Below, piece after piece: positions 7,592-15,006 of a stretch of 20,445 bases of DNA. Location of the stretch: positions 1 to 20,445 of the forward strand of contig CAYYDD010000027.1 in assembly GCA_964470515.1 (NCBI GenBank), given 5' to 3'. The translations under genes were made by a program, and so were the position numbers. How positions within the stretch are numbered: position 1 is the first letter of the stretch; each line of letters begins with the position of its first letter. The notes under the pieces were generated by a model. That model did not search any database and had not been told where the DNA came from. It saw nothing but the letters and a program-made list of their open reading frames with translations. This stretch comes from RGIG3009 sp964470515 (lineage in GTDB: Bacteria > Bacillota > Clostridia > Oscillospirales > Acutalibacteraceae).

Positions 7592-7626
7592 AGCTAAAAG
7601 CGGAGAAGCCGCAACTTCTCCGCTTT
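7590..7626 (-). terminator. Intrinsic terminator of the ribosomal/alpha operon
   Basis: A perfect 12-bp stem (AAAGCGGAGAAG 7597-7608 with 7615-7626) with a six-base loop lies 17 bases after the rplQ stop. On the minus strand the hairpin runs into TTTTAGCTTTTAG, an interrupted U tract. It separates the ribosomal cluster from the GH16 operon. Confidence 0.8.
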
Positions 7627-7643
7627 ACGTTTTGCTTCAGCGC

Positions 7644-7988
7644 TTATTTCGTGAGCTCGATGATCGCCATCTCAGCGGCATCGCCGCGGCGGGCACCGAT
7701 CTTGATGATGCGGGTGTAACCGCCGTTCACGCCCTCAAACTTCGGCGCGATCTCATCAAACAGCTTCTTGCAAACGCTTTCCTTGGTCACGAACGAGAAC
7801 ACCAGACGCTTGTTAGCCAGCGTGGGATTCTTCGCAATCGTAATCATCTTTTCCGTCATGGAACGCACTTCCTTGGCGCGGGTAACGGTCGTCTCGATGC
7901 GACCTTTTTCCAGCAGGAAGGTCACCATTGCTCTCAACATCGCCATACGCGAAGCGGTGGGTCTGCCGAGCTTACGGGTTCCGGGCAT
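7644..7988 (-). CDS. rplQ: 50S ribosomal protein bL17
   Basis: A 114-residue protein, full length for the short Gram-positive form of bL17. It starts MPGTRKLGRPTASRMAMLR and contains the family's RIETTVTRAKEVR segment followed by the YTRIIKIGARRGDAAEMAIIEL C-terminal pattern. It binds 23S rRNA in the large subunit. It is the last gene of the cluster, 37 bases after rpoA, and is followed by a 12-bp terminator. GAGGAG lies 9 bases before the ATG. In many Firmicutes the next genes are ecfA/ecfT and truA; they are absent here. Confidence 0.97.
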   Translation of the reverse strand: MPGTRKLGRPTASRMAMLRAMVTFLLEKGRIETTVTRAKEVRSMTEKMITIAKNPTLANKRLVFSFVTKESVCKKLFDEIAPKFEGVNGGYTRIIKIGARRGDAAEMAIIELTK

Positions 7989-8025
7989 ATGGATTCACTC
8001 CTCTTCAGAATTCAGTCGAATGTCG

Positions 8026-8979
8026 TTATTCCTCGTCGGCGCGCAGAGCAAAGCCCAGCGATGCCAGTTTGTTGATAACCTCTTCCAGCGATTTACGGCC
8101 GAGGTTACGCACCTTCATCATATCGTCCTCGGTCTTATTGATCAGATCCTCGACGGTGTTGATGCCGGCACGCTTCAGGCAGTTAAACGACCGAACGGAG
8201 AGATCCAGCTCTTCGATGGTCATTTCCAGTGCCTTTTCCTTGCCCTTGTCGTCCTTCTCCACCATAATGGAGTCGCCGGCGAAAGTCTCACCGGAGAGAT
8301 CCACAAACAGCTGCAGGTGATCGGTGATGATCTTGGCTGCCAGCGAGACCGCCTCCTGCGCCGAAATGGTGCCGTTCGTCCAGACTTCCAGGCACAGCTT
8401 GTCGTAGTCCGTGATCTGACCCACACGCGTATTGCTCACCGTGTAGTTGACCTTGACCACCGGCGTGTAGATGGAGTCCACCGGGATCACGCCGATGACC
8501 GGCTGCATGAGCTGCTTGTTGCGCTCGGCCGGCACGTAGCCACGACCCTTGTCCAGCGTGATCTCCATGAACAGACGACCACCCTCCGCCAACGTGGCAA
8601 CGTGGGTATCGGGCTGCAGAATCTCAACCTCGCTGTCGCACTTGATGGAGCTCGCCGTGACCTCACAGGGGCCTTCGGCCTCGATGTAAACGGTCTTGGG
8701 ACCGTCGCCGTTGATCTTGAGTACCAGATCCTTGACGTTCAGAACGATCTCGGTAACGTCCTCACGCACACCTTCGATGGTGGAGAACTCGTGCAATACG
8801 CCGTCGATCTTGATCGACGTGACGGCCACGCCCGGCAGAGAGGAAAGCAACACACGGCGCAGGCTGTTGCCGAGCGTGGTGCCGTAGCCTCTCTCCAGCG
8901 GCTCTACGACAAACTTGCCGTATGTACCGTCGGTCGCGAGATCCAGAGCTTCAATGCGGGGCTTTTCAATCTCAATCAT
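8026..8979 (-). CDS. rpoA: DNA-directed RNA polymerase alpha subunit
   Basis: A 317-residue alpha subunit. The N-terminal assembly domain (about 1-230) carries the LERGYGTTLGNSLRRVLLSS signature used for dimerisation and beta/beta' contact. The C-terminal domain (about 250-312) has the helix-hairpin-helix motifs SVRSFNCLKRAGINT and RNLGRKSLEEV, with the Arg, Asn, Gly, Lys and Ser positions that contact UP-element DNA and activators. The ribosome binding site AAGGAGGG is 6 bases before the ATG. A 97-base gap with two hairpins separates it from rpsD. The position between rpsD and rplQ is canonical for the alpha operon. Confidence 0.98.
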   Translation of the reverse strand: MIEIEKPRIEALDLATDGTYGKFVVEPLERGYGTTLGNSLRRVLLSSLPGVAVTSIKIDGVLHEFSTIEGVREDVTEIVLNVKDLVLKINGDGPKTVYIEAEGPCEVTASSIKCDSEVEILQPDTHVATLAEGGRLFMEITLDKGRGYVPAERNKQLMQPVIGVIPVDSIYTPVVKVNYTVSNTRVGQITDYDKLCLEVWTNGTISAQEAVSLAAKIITDHLQLFVDLSGETFAGDSIMVEKDDKGKEKALEMTIEELDLSVRSFNCLKRAGINTVEDLINKTEDDMMKVRNLGRKSLEEVINKLASLGFALRADEE

Positions 8980-9010
8980 TCAAAACCCTCCTTATATTCA
9001 ATGGGAGGCT

Positions 9011-9070
9011 CGCCGCCCTCAGGCGGCGGCGCCATCCGTGATGTTGTCGGAAGCGTCGCTTACGCGGCGC
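9011..9070 (-). other. Paired hairpins in the rpsD-rpoA gap
   Basis: Two stems lie between rpsD and rpoA. One is CGCCGCC-CTCA-GGCGGCG (9011-9028), perfect over 7 bp. The other is GCGTCGC-TTAC-GCGGCGC (9053-9070), 7 bp with one mismatch, which on the transcribed strand has a GTAA (GNRA) loop. Neither is followed by a U tract, so they are not intrinsic terminators. They may stabilise or process the mRNA, or be a control site. Confidence 0.5.
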
Positions 9071-9076
9071 AGCAGA

Positions 9077-9706
9077 TCACTTCGAGTACAACTCGACGAT
9101 CAGCGTCTCCTCGACCGGCAGATCGATATCCTCGCGGTTCGGGACAGCCAAGATCTTGGCCTCCCACGCCTCGCGGTTCAGATCCAGCCACTTGGGGATC
9201 GGGCGGGAGCTGTTTGCCTCGGAGATCGCCTTCATCTTGTCCAGAGAACGGCTGTTCTCGTTGACCGCCACGACCTGACCGACCTTCGTCAGATAGGAGG
9301 GGATGTTCACCTTGCGGCCGTTGACCGTAAAGTGACCCTGCGATACCAGCTGACGTGCTTCCGCACGCGAGCTGGCGAGACCCAGACGGTACACAACGTT
9401 ATCCAGACGGGACTCGAGCAGGCGGAGCAGGTTTTCACCCGTCACGCCCTGCATTTTGGTCGCCATCTCAAAATAGTGATGGAACTGACCCTCCAGAACG
9501 CCATAGTAGCGTCTGACATATTGCTTGGTACGCAGCTGCTTGCCGTACTCGGAAACCTTGCGGTTGCGAGCCTGGCCGTGCTGACCGGGGGCGTATGCCC
9601 GACGGCTGACAGCACACTTCGCAGTGTAGCAGCGCTCACCCTTTAAAAACAATTTCTGTCCTTCGCGGCGGCAAAGTCTGCACACCGCACCGGTATATCT
9701 TGCCAT
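9077..9706 (-). CDS. rpsD: 30S ribosomal protein uS4
   Basis: A 209-residue uS4, a primary 16S rRNA-binding and assembly protein. The N-terminus has four cysteines (C9, C12, C26, C31), so this is the zinc-binding C+ form. The central S4 RNA-binding domain is seen in RLDNVVYRLGLASSRAEARQ followed by LVSQGHFTVNGRKVNIPSY. The ribosome binding site AGGAGGTG is 8 bases before the ATG. In Bacillus subtilis rpsD is away from the alpha operon, but here it sits between rpsK and rpoA, as in many Clostridia. It may act as translational repressor of its operon, as in E. coli; that is an inference. Confidence 0.98.
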   Translation of the reverse strand: MARYTGAVCRLCRREGQKLFLKGERCYTAKCAVSRRAYAPGQHGQARNRKVSEYGKQLRTKQYVRRYYGVLEGQFHHYFEMATKMQGVTGENLLRLLESRLDNVVYRLGLASSRAEARQLVSQGHFTVNGRKVNIPSYLTKVGQVVAVNENSRSLDKMKAISEANSSRPIPKWLDLNREAWEAKILAVPNREDIDLPVEETLIVELYSK

Positions 9707-9733
9707 AGTGGTTGCACCTCCTGCTTTCTCGTG

Positions 9734-10138
9734 TTATACGCGTCTTCTCTTGGGAGGACGGCATCCGTTGTGCGGAACCGGGGTCACGTCTTTGATCATC
9801 GTGACATCCAGACCGGCGGTCTGCAACGCACGGATCGCAGCCTCGCGACCGGCGCCGGGACCCTTCACATACACCTCGACGGTCTTCAGACCGTGCTCCA
9901 TCGCCGCTTTCGCAGCGGTCTCCGCAGCCGTCTGAGCGGCAAACGGGGTGGACTTCCGCGAGCCGCGGAAGCCGAGCTCACCGGCACTCGCCCAGGACAG
10001 CGCGTTGCCCTGCGTATCCGTAATGGTCACGATCGTATTGTTGAACGTGGACTGGATATGTGCGGCGCCACGCTCAATATTCTTACGTTCCTTGCGGCGG
10101 ACAGTACCTTTTTTCGCCGTTGTCTTTGCAGCAGCCAT
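9734..10138 (-). CDS. rpsK: 30S ribosomal protein uS11
   Basis: A 134-residue uS11, a small-subunit platform protein near the mRNA exit (E site). Recognised from the conserved NIERGAAHIQSTFNNTIVTI stretch, the ALSWASAGELGFRGSRKSTP segment and the C-terminal VTPVPHNGCRPPKRRRV. The ATG at 10138 is chosen: AGGAGGG lies 9 bases before it. A TTG two codons upstream (10144) would leave only 3 bases. The gene is 18 bases after rpsM and 27 bases before rpsD. Confidence 0.97.
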   Translation of the reverse strand: MAAAKTTAKKGTVRRKERKNIERGAAHIQSTFNNTIVTITDTQGNALSWASAGELGFRGSRKSTPFAAQTAAETAAKAAMEHGLKTVEVYVKGPGAGREAAIRALQTAGLDVTMIKDVTPVPHNGCRPPKRRRV

Positions 10139-10156
10139 TCTCAATATCCCTCCTGC

Positions 10157-10525
10157 TTACTTCTTCTTGTTCGCGATGGTCTTCTTCGGACCCTTACGGG
10201 TACGCGCATTGGTCTTGGAGCGCTGGCCGCGCACCGGCAGACCCTTACGATGACGAAGACCGCGATAGCTACCGATTTCGATCAGGCGCTTGATATCGAA
10301 CGCGATATCACGGCGCAGGTCGCCTTCCACCACGCAGTTGTGGTCGATGTACTCACGCAGCTTCGAGACTTCGTCCTCCGTCAGATCCCGCACACGGGTG
10401 TCCGGGTTGACACCGGAAGCTGCCAAAATGTCGTTTGCAGTCTTACGGCCGATACCGTAGATGTAGGTCAGACCGATCTCCACGCGCTTATCGCGGGGCA
10501 GGTCGACACCAGCAATACGTGCCAT
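10157..10525 (-). CDS. rpsM: 30S ribosomal protein uS13
   Basis: A 122-residue uS13 of the small-subunit head, which contacts the P-site tRNA and forms intersubunit bridges. It begins MARIAGVDLPRDKRVEIGLT and contains the YIYGIGRKTANDIL helix-two-turn-helix region and the RGLRHRKGLPVRGQRSKTNA motif. The basic tail ends in NKKK. The ribosome binding site AAGGAAGG is 7 bases before the ATG. A GC-rich hairpin lies in the 49-base gap after rpmJ. Confidence 0.98.
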   Translation of the reverse strand: MARIAGVDLPRDKRVEIGLTYIYGIGRKTANDILAASGVNPDTRVRDLTEDEVSKLREYIDHNCVVEGDLRRDIAFDIKRLIEIGSYRGLRHRKGLPVRGQRSKTNARTRKGPKKTIANKKK

Positions 10526-10548
10526 AAAATATCCTTCCTTTCGGTTTT

Positions 10549-10563
10549 GCCGCCGTTGGCGGC
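10549..10563 (-). other. Hairpin in the rpmJ-rpsM gap
   Basis: GCCGCC (10549-10554) and GGCGGC (10558-10563) form a perfect 6-bp stem with a three-base loop, just ahead of the rpsM ribosome binding site. No U tract follows. In E. coli the rpsM leader is where S4 binds to repress the alpha operon, so the position is suggestive, but the E. coli pseudoknot is not evident here. Confidence 0.4.
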
Positions 10564-10574
10564 TTCAGTCGGCG

Positions 10575-10688
10575 TCAGCCCTGACGCTGCTTATGCTTGG
10601 GGTTCTCGCAGATGACCATGATGCGGCCCTTGCGCTTGATGATCTTGCATTTTTCGCAGATTTTCTTGACAGAAGGTCTGACTTTCAT
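10575..10688 (-). CDS. rpmJ: 50S ribosomal protein bL36
   Basis: A 37-residue protein, the standard length for bL36. It begins MKVRPSVKKICEKCK and ends in NPKHKQRQG. The zinc ligands C11, C14, C27 and H32 are all present, so this is the C+ form. It binds 23S rRNA in the large subunit. AAGGAGG lies 8 bases before the ATG. It stands 71 bases after infA and 49 before rpsM, its usual place. Confidence 0.97.
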   Translation of the reverse strand: MKVRPSVKKICEKCKIIKRKGRIMVICENPKHKQRQG

Positions 10689-10759
10689 GAAAACTACCTC
10701 CTTATTATGCTTTCACCGTTTGTGGTCTTCGGACCCGCGTTTTTCGGCGACTCCCGACC

Positions 10760-10978
10760 TTACTTCGTTCTCCACGTGATCCGGCCCTTAGTCAGATCGT
10801 ACGGAGACATTTCCACTGTTACCTTATCACCCGGCAGAATACGGATGAAGTTCATCCGCAGCTTGCCGGAGATGTGTGCGAGGATCTGATGGCCATTGGG
10901 AAGCTCCACCTGAAACTGAGCGTTCGGCAGTGCCTCGACCACGACACCCTCCAGTTCGATAACGTCCGCTTTGGACAT
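10760..10978 (-). CDS. infA: Translation initiation factor IF-1
   Basis: A 72-residue OB-fold protein, exactly the family length. It begins MSKADVIELEGVVVEALPNA and has the conserved GHQILAHISGKLRMNFIRIL core and VEMSPYDLTKGRITWR end. IF-1 binds the ribosomal A site and helps IF-2 and IF-3 during initiation. GGGAGG is 7 bases before the ATG. It lies 18 bases after map, without the small KOW-domain gene that some Clostridia carry between them. Confidence 0.98.
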   Translation of the reverse strand: MSKADVIELEGVVVEALPNAQFQVELPNGHQILAHISGKLRMNFIRILPGDKVTVEMSPYDLTKGRITWRTK

Positions 10979-10996
10979 ACTGGTTCCTCCCTCTCG

Positions 10997-11743
10997 TTAC
11001 GGCATGGTCAATATTACCGGGCCGTCTTGCGTGATGGCAACCGTGTGCTCAAAGTGAGCAGACAGCTTGCCGTCCTGTGTGACCGTCGTCCATCCGTCCT
11101 TCAGGATCCGGACCTCCGGACCACCCATATTGATCATAGGTTCAATGGCTAAGGTCATACCCGGCAACAGCCGCTGGCCGCGACCGGGAGTACCGAAGTT
11201 GGGGACGCTGGGGTCTTCGTGCAGATTCGTGCCTACTCCGTGGCCGACAAATTGCCGTACGACCGAGTAACCACGCATCTCGACATACCGTTGCACGGCC
11301 GCACCGATATCGCCGATGCGATTGCCGACCGTCGCTTGCTCGATGCCTTCATACAGGCTCTCCCGCGTGGCTGTCAGCAACCCCTCCGCCTCCGGTGAGA
11401 TATCTCCGGCCGGGAAGGTAGCGGCGTTGTCGCCGTGATAACCGTTAAAATACGCGCCCACGTCAATGCTGACGATATCGCCCGCCTTGATAACGCGCTT
11501 GTCAGGTATGCCGTGGATGACCGTCTCGTTGACAGAAATGCAGGCGCTGGCGGGAAATCCCCCATATCCCAGAAAGGAGGGCTTGGCACCCTGACTTTCA
11601 ATATAACGGCGAACGATCCGATCTAGCTCTGCGGTGGTGACACCGGGCTCGACAGCCTCGCCGGCCAGCTTTAACGCCCGCGCCGAGATGATACACGCTT
11701 CCCGCATCATAGAAAGCTCCCGGCTGTTTTTGATCGCGATCAT
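10997..11743 (-). CDS. map: Methionine aminopeptidase, type I
   Basis: A 248-residue cytosolic enzyme that removes the initiator methionine from nascent proteins. The five metal ligands of the pita-bread fold are present: D94 (SIDVGAYFNGYHGD), D105, H168 (GHGVG), E201 (AIEPM) and E232 (FEHT). H77 in VIHGIP matches the substrate-binding histidine. There is no N-terminal zinc-finger extension. The ATG is 3 bases after the adk stop, and its ribosome binding site GAGG lies in the last codons of adk, so the two are probably translationally coupled. Confidence 0.97.
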   Translation of the reverse strand: MIAIKNSRELSMMREACIISARALKLAGEAVEPGVTTAELDRIVRRYIESQGAKPSFLGYGGFPASACISVNETVIHGIPDKRVIKAGDIVSIDVGAYFNGYHGDNAATFPAGDISPEAEGLLTATRESLYEGIEQATVGNRIGDIGAAVQRYVEMRGYSVVRQFVGHGVGTNLHEDPSVPNFGTPGRGQRLLPGMTLAIEPMINMGGPEVRILKDGWTTVTQDGKLSAHFEHTVAITQDGPVILTMP

Positions 11744-11746
11744 ACC

Positions 11747-12379
11747 TTATTCCTCGATAGCCGCGAGCGTCAGCTTCGTGGTATCCGCCACGTCCTCCTG
11801 ACCCTCCACGATAACGAGCTTGCCGTGCTCGGCATAATAGCCTTTCAGCGGCTCGGTCTGATCGTGATACACTTGCAGGCGTTCCCGGACTGTGTCCGGA
11901 TGGTCATCCTTGCGCTGAACAAGGGTGCTGCCGCACTTATCGCAAGCATCCGCCACGTTCGGTCTTTTGTACTCGATGTGGTAGGACGCTCCGCAAGCGG
12001 GGCAAACACGGCGGCCCGATACACGCCGGGCAATGGTCTCGTCCGCGACTTCGATATCGATCACGCGGTCGATTTCCACACCCATGCGGTCAAGCGCCTC
12101 GGCCTGCGGAATGGTGCGCGGAAAGCCATCCAGAATGAATCCGTTTTGGCAGTCGTCCTCGGCCAGACGGTCGCGGATAATACCGATGACCACCTCGTCG
12201 GGGACCAGACGACCCGAATCCATATACTCTTTGGCCTTCAACCCCAATTCCGTGCCGCTTTTCAGCGCTTCCCGGATAATGTTACCCGTGGAAATTGTGG
12301 GAATGTGCAGGTGCTCGCTGATAACCTCAGCCTGCGTGCCTTTACCGGCACCCGGAGCACCTAACAGGATCAGCTTCAT
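11747..12379 (-). CDS. adk: Adenylate kinase with zinc-binding lid
   Basis: A 210-residue enzyme interconverting ATP + AMP and 2 ADP. The P-loop GAPGAGKGT is at residues 7-15 and the AMP-binding segment FILDGFPRT at about 81-89. The LID domain (about 122-160) is of the long form with four cysteines, C126, C129, C146 and C149, which bind structural zinc in Gram-positive adenylate kinases. GAGAGG lies 8 bases before the ATG. The 102-base gap after secY holds a large hairpin. Confidence 0.98.
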   Translation of the reverse strand: MKLILLGAPGAGKGTQAEVISEHLHIPTISTGNIIREALKSGTELGLKAKEYMDSGRLVPDEVVIGIIRDRLAEDDCQNGFILDGFPRTIPQAEALDRMGVEIDRVIDIEVADETIARRVSGRRVCPACGASYHIEYKRPNVADACDKCGSTLVQRKDDHPDTVRERLQVYHDQTEPLKGYYAEHGKLVIVEGQEDVADTTKLTLAAIEE

Positions 12380-12411
12380 CGGAAAAACCTCTCTTTCTTA
12401 ACGCGGCAAAC

Positions 12412-12452
12412 GATCCCCGCCGTCCGGCACGGGTGCCGGACGGCCGGAGATC
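12412..12452 (-). other. Large GC-rich hairpin between secY and adk
   Basis: The inner stem CCGTCCGGCA/TGCCGGACGG (12420-12429 with 12434-12443) is a perfect 10 bp with a four-base loop. It extends outward through GATCCCC (12412-12418) pairing with GGAGATC (12446-12452), giving about 18 bp with one G-U pair and one bulge. No U tract follows, so it is not a normal terminator. It begins 29 bases after the secY stop. Confidence 0.75.
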
Positions 12453-12481
12453 GGACTCACCAGTACGTTTGGATGAGCTGT

Positions 12482-13804
12482 TTACTCAAGGAAGCCTTTG
12501 TAATGACGCATCATCATCTGGCTCTCGATCTGCTGCGTGGTCTCCAGCGCAACACCCACCACGATCATCACGGAGGTGCCGCCCAGCGTCAAGCCGTAGA
12601 ATTTGGTAATCATACCAAACAGGCTGGGGAACAGCGCGATAAAGCCCAGAAACAATGCGCCGATCAAGGTCACCTTATTCAGCACACGCTTGATATAATC
12701 CGATGTCGGCTTGCCCGGACGGTAGCCGGGGATCGCACCCGAGTTTTTACGGAGATTATTGGCCATCTCCGTCGGATTATACTGGATCGTGACATAGAAG
12801 AAGGCAAAGCCTATGATCAACACAAAGTACAACAGGATGTACACCCAGCTTTCCTGCTTAAAGGCACTCAGGAACCAGTTATCCTCCCAGCCAAAGAAGG
12901 TCTGCAGGATGGAGGGCAACGACACGATCGACGAGGCCAGAATGATCGGCATAACACCGGACATATTGACCTTGATCGGAATAAACGTACTCTGCCCGCC
13001 GTACATCTTGCGACCGACAACACGCTTCGCGTATTGTACGGGGATGCGGCGCTCCGCATCGGTGATAAACACGATGAGCGCGATGATCGCCAAGAAGATG
13101 ATGAGTACCACCGGTACCATAATGATGTTCTTGATCGCATCGGAGCTCTGACCCAGCATCGCGATACCCGCATCGTAGAAGTAGGTCCACAGATACGTGG
13201 CAGCCGACGGGATGCTGGACAAAATACCGGCAAACAACAGAATGGAAATGCCGTTGCCGATGCCGCGCTCGTTGATCTGCTCGCCCAGCCACATAATGAG
13301 AGCCGAACCGGCCACGAAGCACAGCACGATGACCACAGCGGCAAACCACGCGCCGAAGCCCTTCTGAGCCTCTTCCACCAACACGTTGCCGGTGGCGGTG
13401 TTGCCGCGCAGCATAAAGTAGTAAGCAACACCCAGGAGCAAGCCCAGACCCACCGTCACAAAACGGGTGATCTTACCGAGAACCTTACGGCCGGCCTCGC
13501 CCTCTTTGGCCAGCTGCTCCAGCTTCGGAATGGCTACCGTCAGCAGCTGGATGATGATGCTTGCGTTGATGTACGGGGTGATAGACAGCGCAAAAATGCT
13601 GGCATTGGAAAAGCCGCCGCCCGAGATCATCGTCAGATAACCCCAGCCCGTACCCGATGTTGTGGCACTCGCCAGCGCGCTCACGTCCACAAAGGGAACG
13701 GTGATCGCCGAGCCGATCCGAAAGATCAGCACGATGAACAGCGTGTACAGAATCTTTTTGCGCAGGTCGGTGATCTTCCAAGCGTTCCGCAGAATCTGAA
13801 ACAC
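12482..13804 (-). CDS. secY: Protein translocase subunit SecY
   Basis: A 440-residue polytopic membrane protein that forms the protein-conducting channel with SecE and SecG. About ten hydrophobic segments can be seen. The plug/TM2 region with SITPYINASIIIQLL and the cytosolic loops with ERRIPVQYAKR and RPGKPTSDYI are typical. The start is a GTG at 13804, one base after the rplO stop. GAGGTGATC, inside the last codons of rplO, is its ribosome binding site. The position at the end of the spc operon is canonical. Confidence 0.97.
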   Translation of the reverse strand: MFQILRNAWKITDLRKKILYTLFIVLIFRIGSAITVPFVDVSALASATTSGTGWGYLTMISGGGFSNASIFALSITPYINASIIIQLLTVAIPKLEQLAKEGEAGRKVLGKITRFVTVGLGLLLGVAYYFMLRGNTATGNVLVEEAQKGFGAWFAAVVIVLCFVAGSALIMWLGEQINERGIGNGISILLFAGILSSIPSAATYLWTYFYDAGIAMLGQSSDAIKNIIMVPVVLIIFLAIIALIVFITDAERRIPVQYAKRVVGRKMYGGQSTFIPIKVNMSGVMPIILASSIVSLPSILQTFFGWEDNWFLSAFKQESWVYILLYFVLIIGFAFFYVTIQYNPTEMANNLRKNSGAIPGYRPGKPTSDYIKRVLNKVTLIGALFLGFIALFPSLFGMITKFYGLTLGGTSVMIVVGVALETTQQIESQMMMRHYKGFLE

Positions 13805-13805
13805 G

Positions 13806-14246
13806 TTAGATCACCTCAGCCTTTCCGCCCGCAGCCTCGATCTTCGCCTTGGCTGCTTCAGAATAGGCTGCTGCTTTCACAGTCAGTTTCTTGGTCAGCG
13901 TACCGTTGGCCAAGATCTTCACACCGTCATAGGTCTTCTTAACAAGACCCGCGTTCTTCATTGCTTCCACGTCCACGACGGCACCGTCCTCAAACGCGTT
14001 GAGGGCCGCGACGTTGATCGTAGCGTAGTTCGTTGCAAAAATGTTGACAAACCCTCTTTTGGGGATTCGTCTCTGCAAAGGCATCTGACCGCCTTCAAAG
14101 CCGATCTGCATACCGCGGCCGGCACGGGCCTTCTGACCCTTGTGACCCTTACCCGCAGTTTTGCCCTGACCGGAGCCGTGACCTCTGCCGATTCTCTTGG
14201 ACTCCCGAACAGAGCCGGGCGCCGGAGAAAGCTCTTGCAGCTTCAT
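13806..14246 (-). CDS. rplO: 50S ribosomal protein uL15
   Basis: A 146-residue uL15, a 23S rRNA-binding late assembly protein. The Gly/Arg/Lys-rich N-terminal extension (GRGHGSGQGKTAGKGHKGQK) and the FEGGQMPLQRRIPKRGF motif are clear. The C-terminal globular half ends KAEVI. AAGGAGGT is 9 bases before the ATG. Its last codons carry the ribosome binding site for secY. Confidence 0.98.
   Translation of the reverse strand: MKLQELSPAPGSVRESKRIGRGHGSGQGKTAGKGHKGQKARAGRGMQIGFEGGQMPLQRRIPKRGFVNIFATNYATINVAALNAFEDGAVVDVEAMKNAGLVKKTYDGVKILANGTLTKKLTVKAAAYSEAAKAKIEAAGGKAEVI
13809..13817 (-). promoter_or_regulatory. Ribosome binding site of secY inside rplO
   Basis: GAGGTGATC on the minus strand is an extended match to the 16S rRNA 3' end and forms the last codons of rplO. 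It is followed by TAA, one base and GTG. The arrangement implies coupled translation and supports the GTG start. Confidence 0.75.
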
Positions 14247-14274
14247 AGTATTCGCACCTCCTTGCTCGATTTGG

Positions 14275-14472
14275 TTATGCTTCCGTTACCTCGACGAGGT
14301 GGATGATTTTTGCCACCTTACCCTGAGTCGCAGCGTTAGCCGGTTGGCACACGGTGTCGCCGATCTTGCGCAGACCCAAAGAATTGGCAGTGGCGATCTG
14401 GTCTTTCTTAGAACCGATCAGGCTGCGGACCAGCTTGACGGTCAGAGTCGCCTCTTTAGCCTTCTTTGCCAT
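14275..14472 (-). CDS. rpmD: 50S ribosomal protein uL30
   Basis: A 65-residue uL30, slightly longer than the usual 58-60 because of an MAKKAKEA lead. The core LTVKLVRSLIGSKKDQIATA followed by NSLGLRKIGDTV is diagnostic. It sits 15 bases after rpsE and 28 before rplO. A large-subunit protein found in bacteria that keep the rpsE-rpmD-rplO order. Confidence 0.97.
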   Translation of the reverse strand: MAKKAKEATLTVKLVRSLIGSKKDQIATANSLGLRKIGDTVCQPANAATQGKVAKIIHLVEVTEA

Positions 14473-14487
14473 TTGTATGCCCTCCCG

Positions 14488-14988
14488 TTAACCTAAGATT
14501 TCCTTGGCAGTCTTGCCGCGGATCGCAGCTGCTTCCTCAGCGTTACGCAGTTGCATCAGACCGTTCATCGCGGCGCTGACGACATTGTAGGGGTTGTTGG
14601 AGCGGAGAGCCTTGGTACGGATATCCTTGATACCGGCAGCCTCCACCACAGCACGCACCGCACCGCCGGCAATACAACCGGTACCTGGAGCGGCGGGCTT
14701 CATCAGCACGCGGCCGGCACCGAAAGCGCCGATGACCTCGTGGGGGATGGTGTTCCCCTTCAGAGAAACCTTAACGAGGTGCTTCTTGGCATCCTCAATG
14801 CCCTTGCGGATAGCATCCGGAACTTCACCGGCCTTGCCGGTACCGAAGCCCACGGTGCCCTTGCCATCGCCCACAACGACCAACGCGGCGAATTTCATCA
14901 CGCGGCCGCCCTTAACGGTCTTGCTGACGCGGTTGATGGCAACGACGGTTTCTTTGTACTCGTCGTGCATTTCTTCTCTTCTGGCCAA
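14488..14988 (-). CDS. rpsE: 30S ribosomal protein uS5
   Basis: A 166-residue uS5 involved in decoding accuracy and mRNA unwinding at the entry tunnel. The N-terminal double-stranded RNA-binding-like half shows VVAINRVSKTVKGGRVMKFA and VVVGDGKGTVGFGTGKAGEV. The C-terminal half shows APGTGCIAGGAVRAVVEAAG and SNNPYNVVSAAMNGL. The VKGGRVMKF loop is the region where spectinomycin resistance changes occur in other species. No change there is evident. Confidence 0.98.
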   Translation of the reverse strand: MARREEMHDEYKETVVAINRVSKTVKGGRVMKFAALVVVGDGKGTVGFGTGKAGEVPDAIRKGIEDAKKHLVKVSLKGNTIPHEVIGAFGAGRVLMKPAAPGTGCIAGGAVRAVVEAAGIKDIRTKALRSNNPYNVVSAAMNGLMQLRNAEEAAAIRGKTAKEILG

Positions 14989-15006
14989 AGTACTTCCTCC
15001 TCTTCC

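Noticed and set aside
7768..9264. 498-codon plus-strand ORF opposite rplQ, rpoA and rpsD
   Set aside because: It spans three well-supported minus-strand genes and their gaps, has no ribosome binding site and no domain.
10139..10144. TTG start two codons upstream for rpsK
   Set aside because: Only 3 bases from the ribosome binding site, while the ATG at 10138 has a normal 9-base spacing.
12412..12452. secY-adk hairpin as an intrinsic terminator
   Set aside because: On the transcribed strand the stem is followed by GTTTGCCGCG, not a U tract, and adk and map belong to the same conserved cluster.
12473..13942. 489-codon plus-strand ORF opposite secY and part of rplO
   Set aside because: Antisense to certain genes. 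Its composition (Asp, His, Gln, Arg) is typical of reverse-complemented membrane protein codons.
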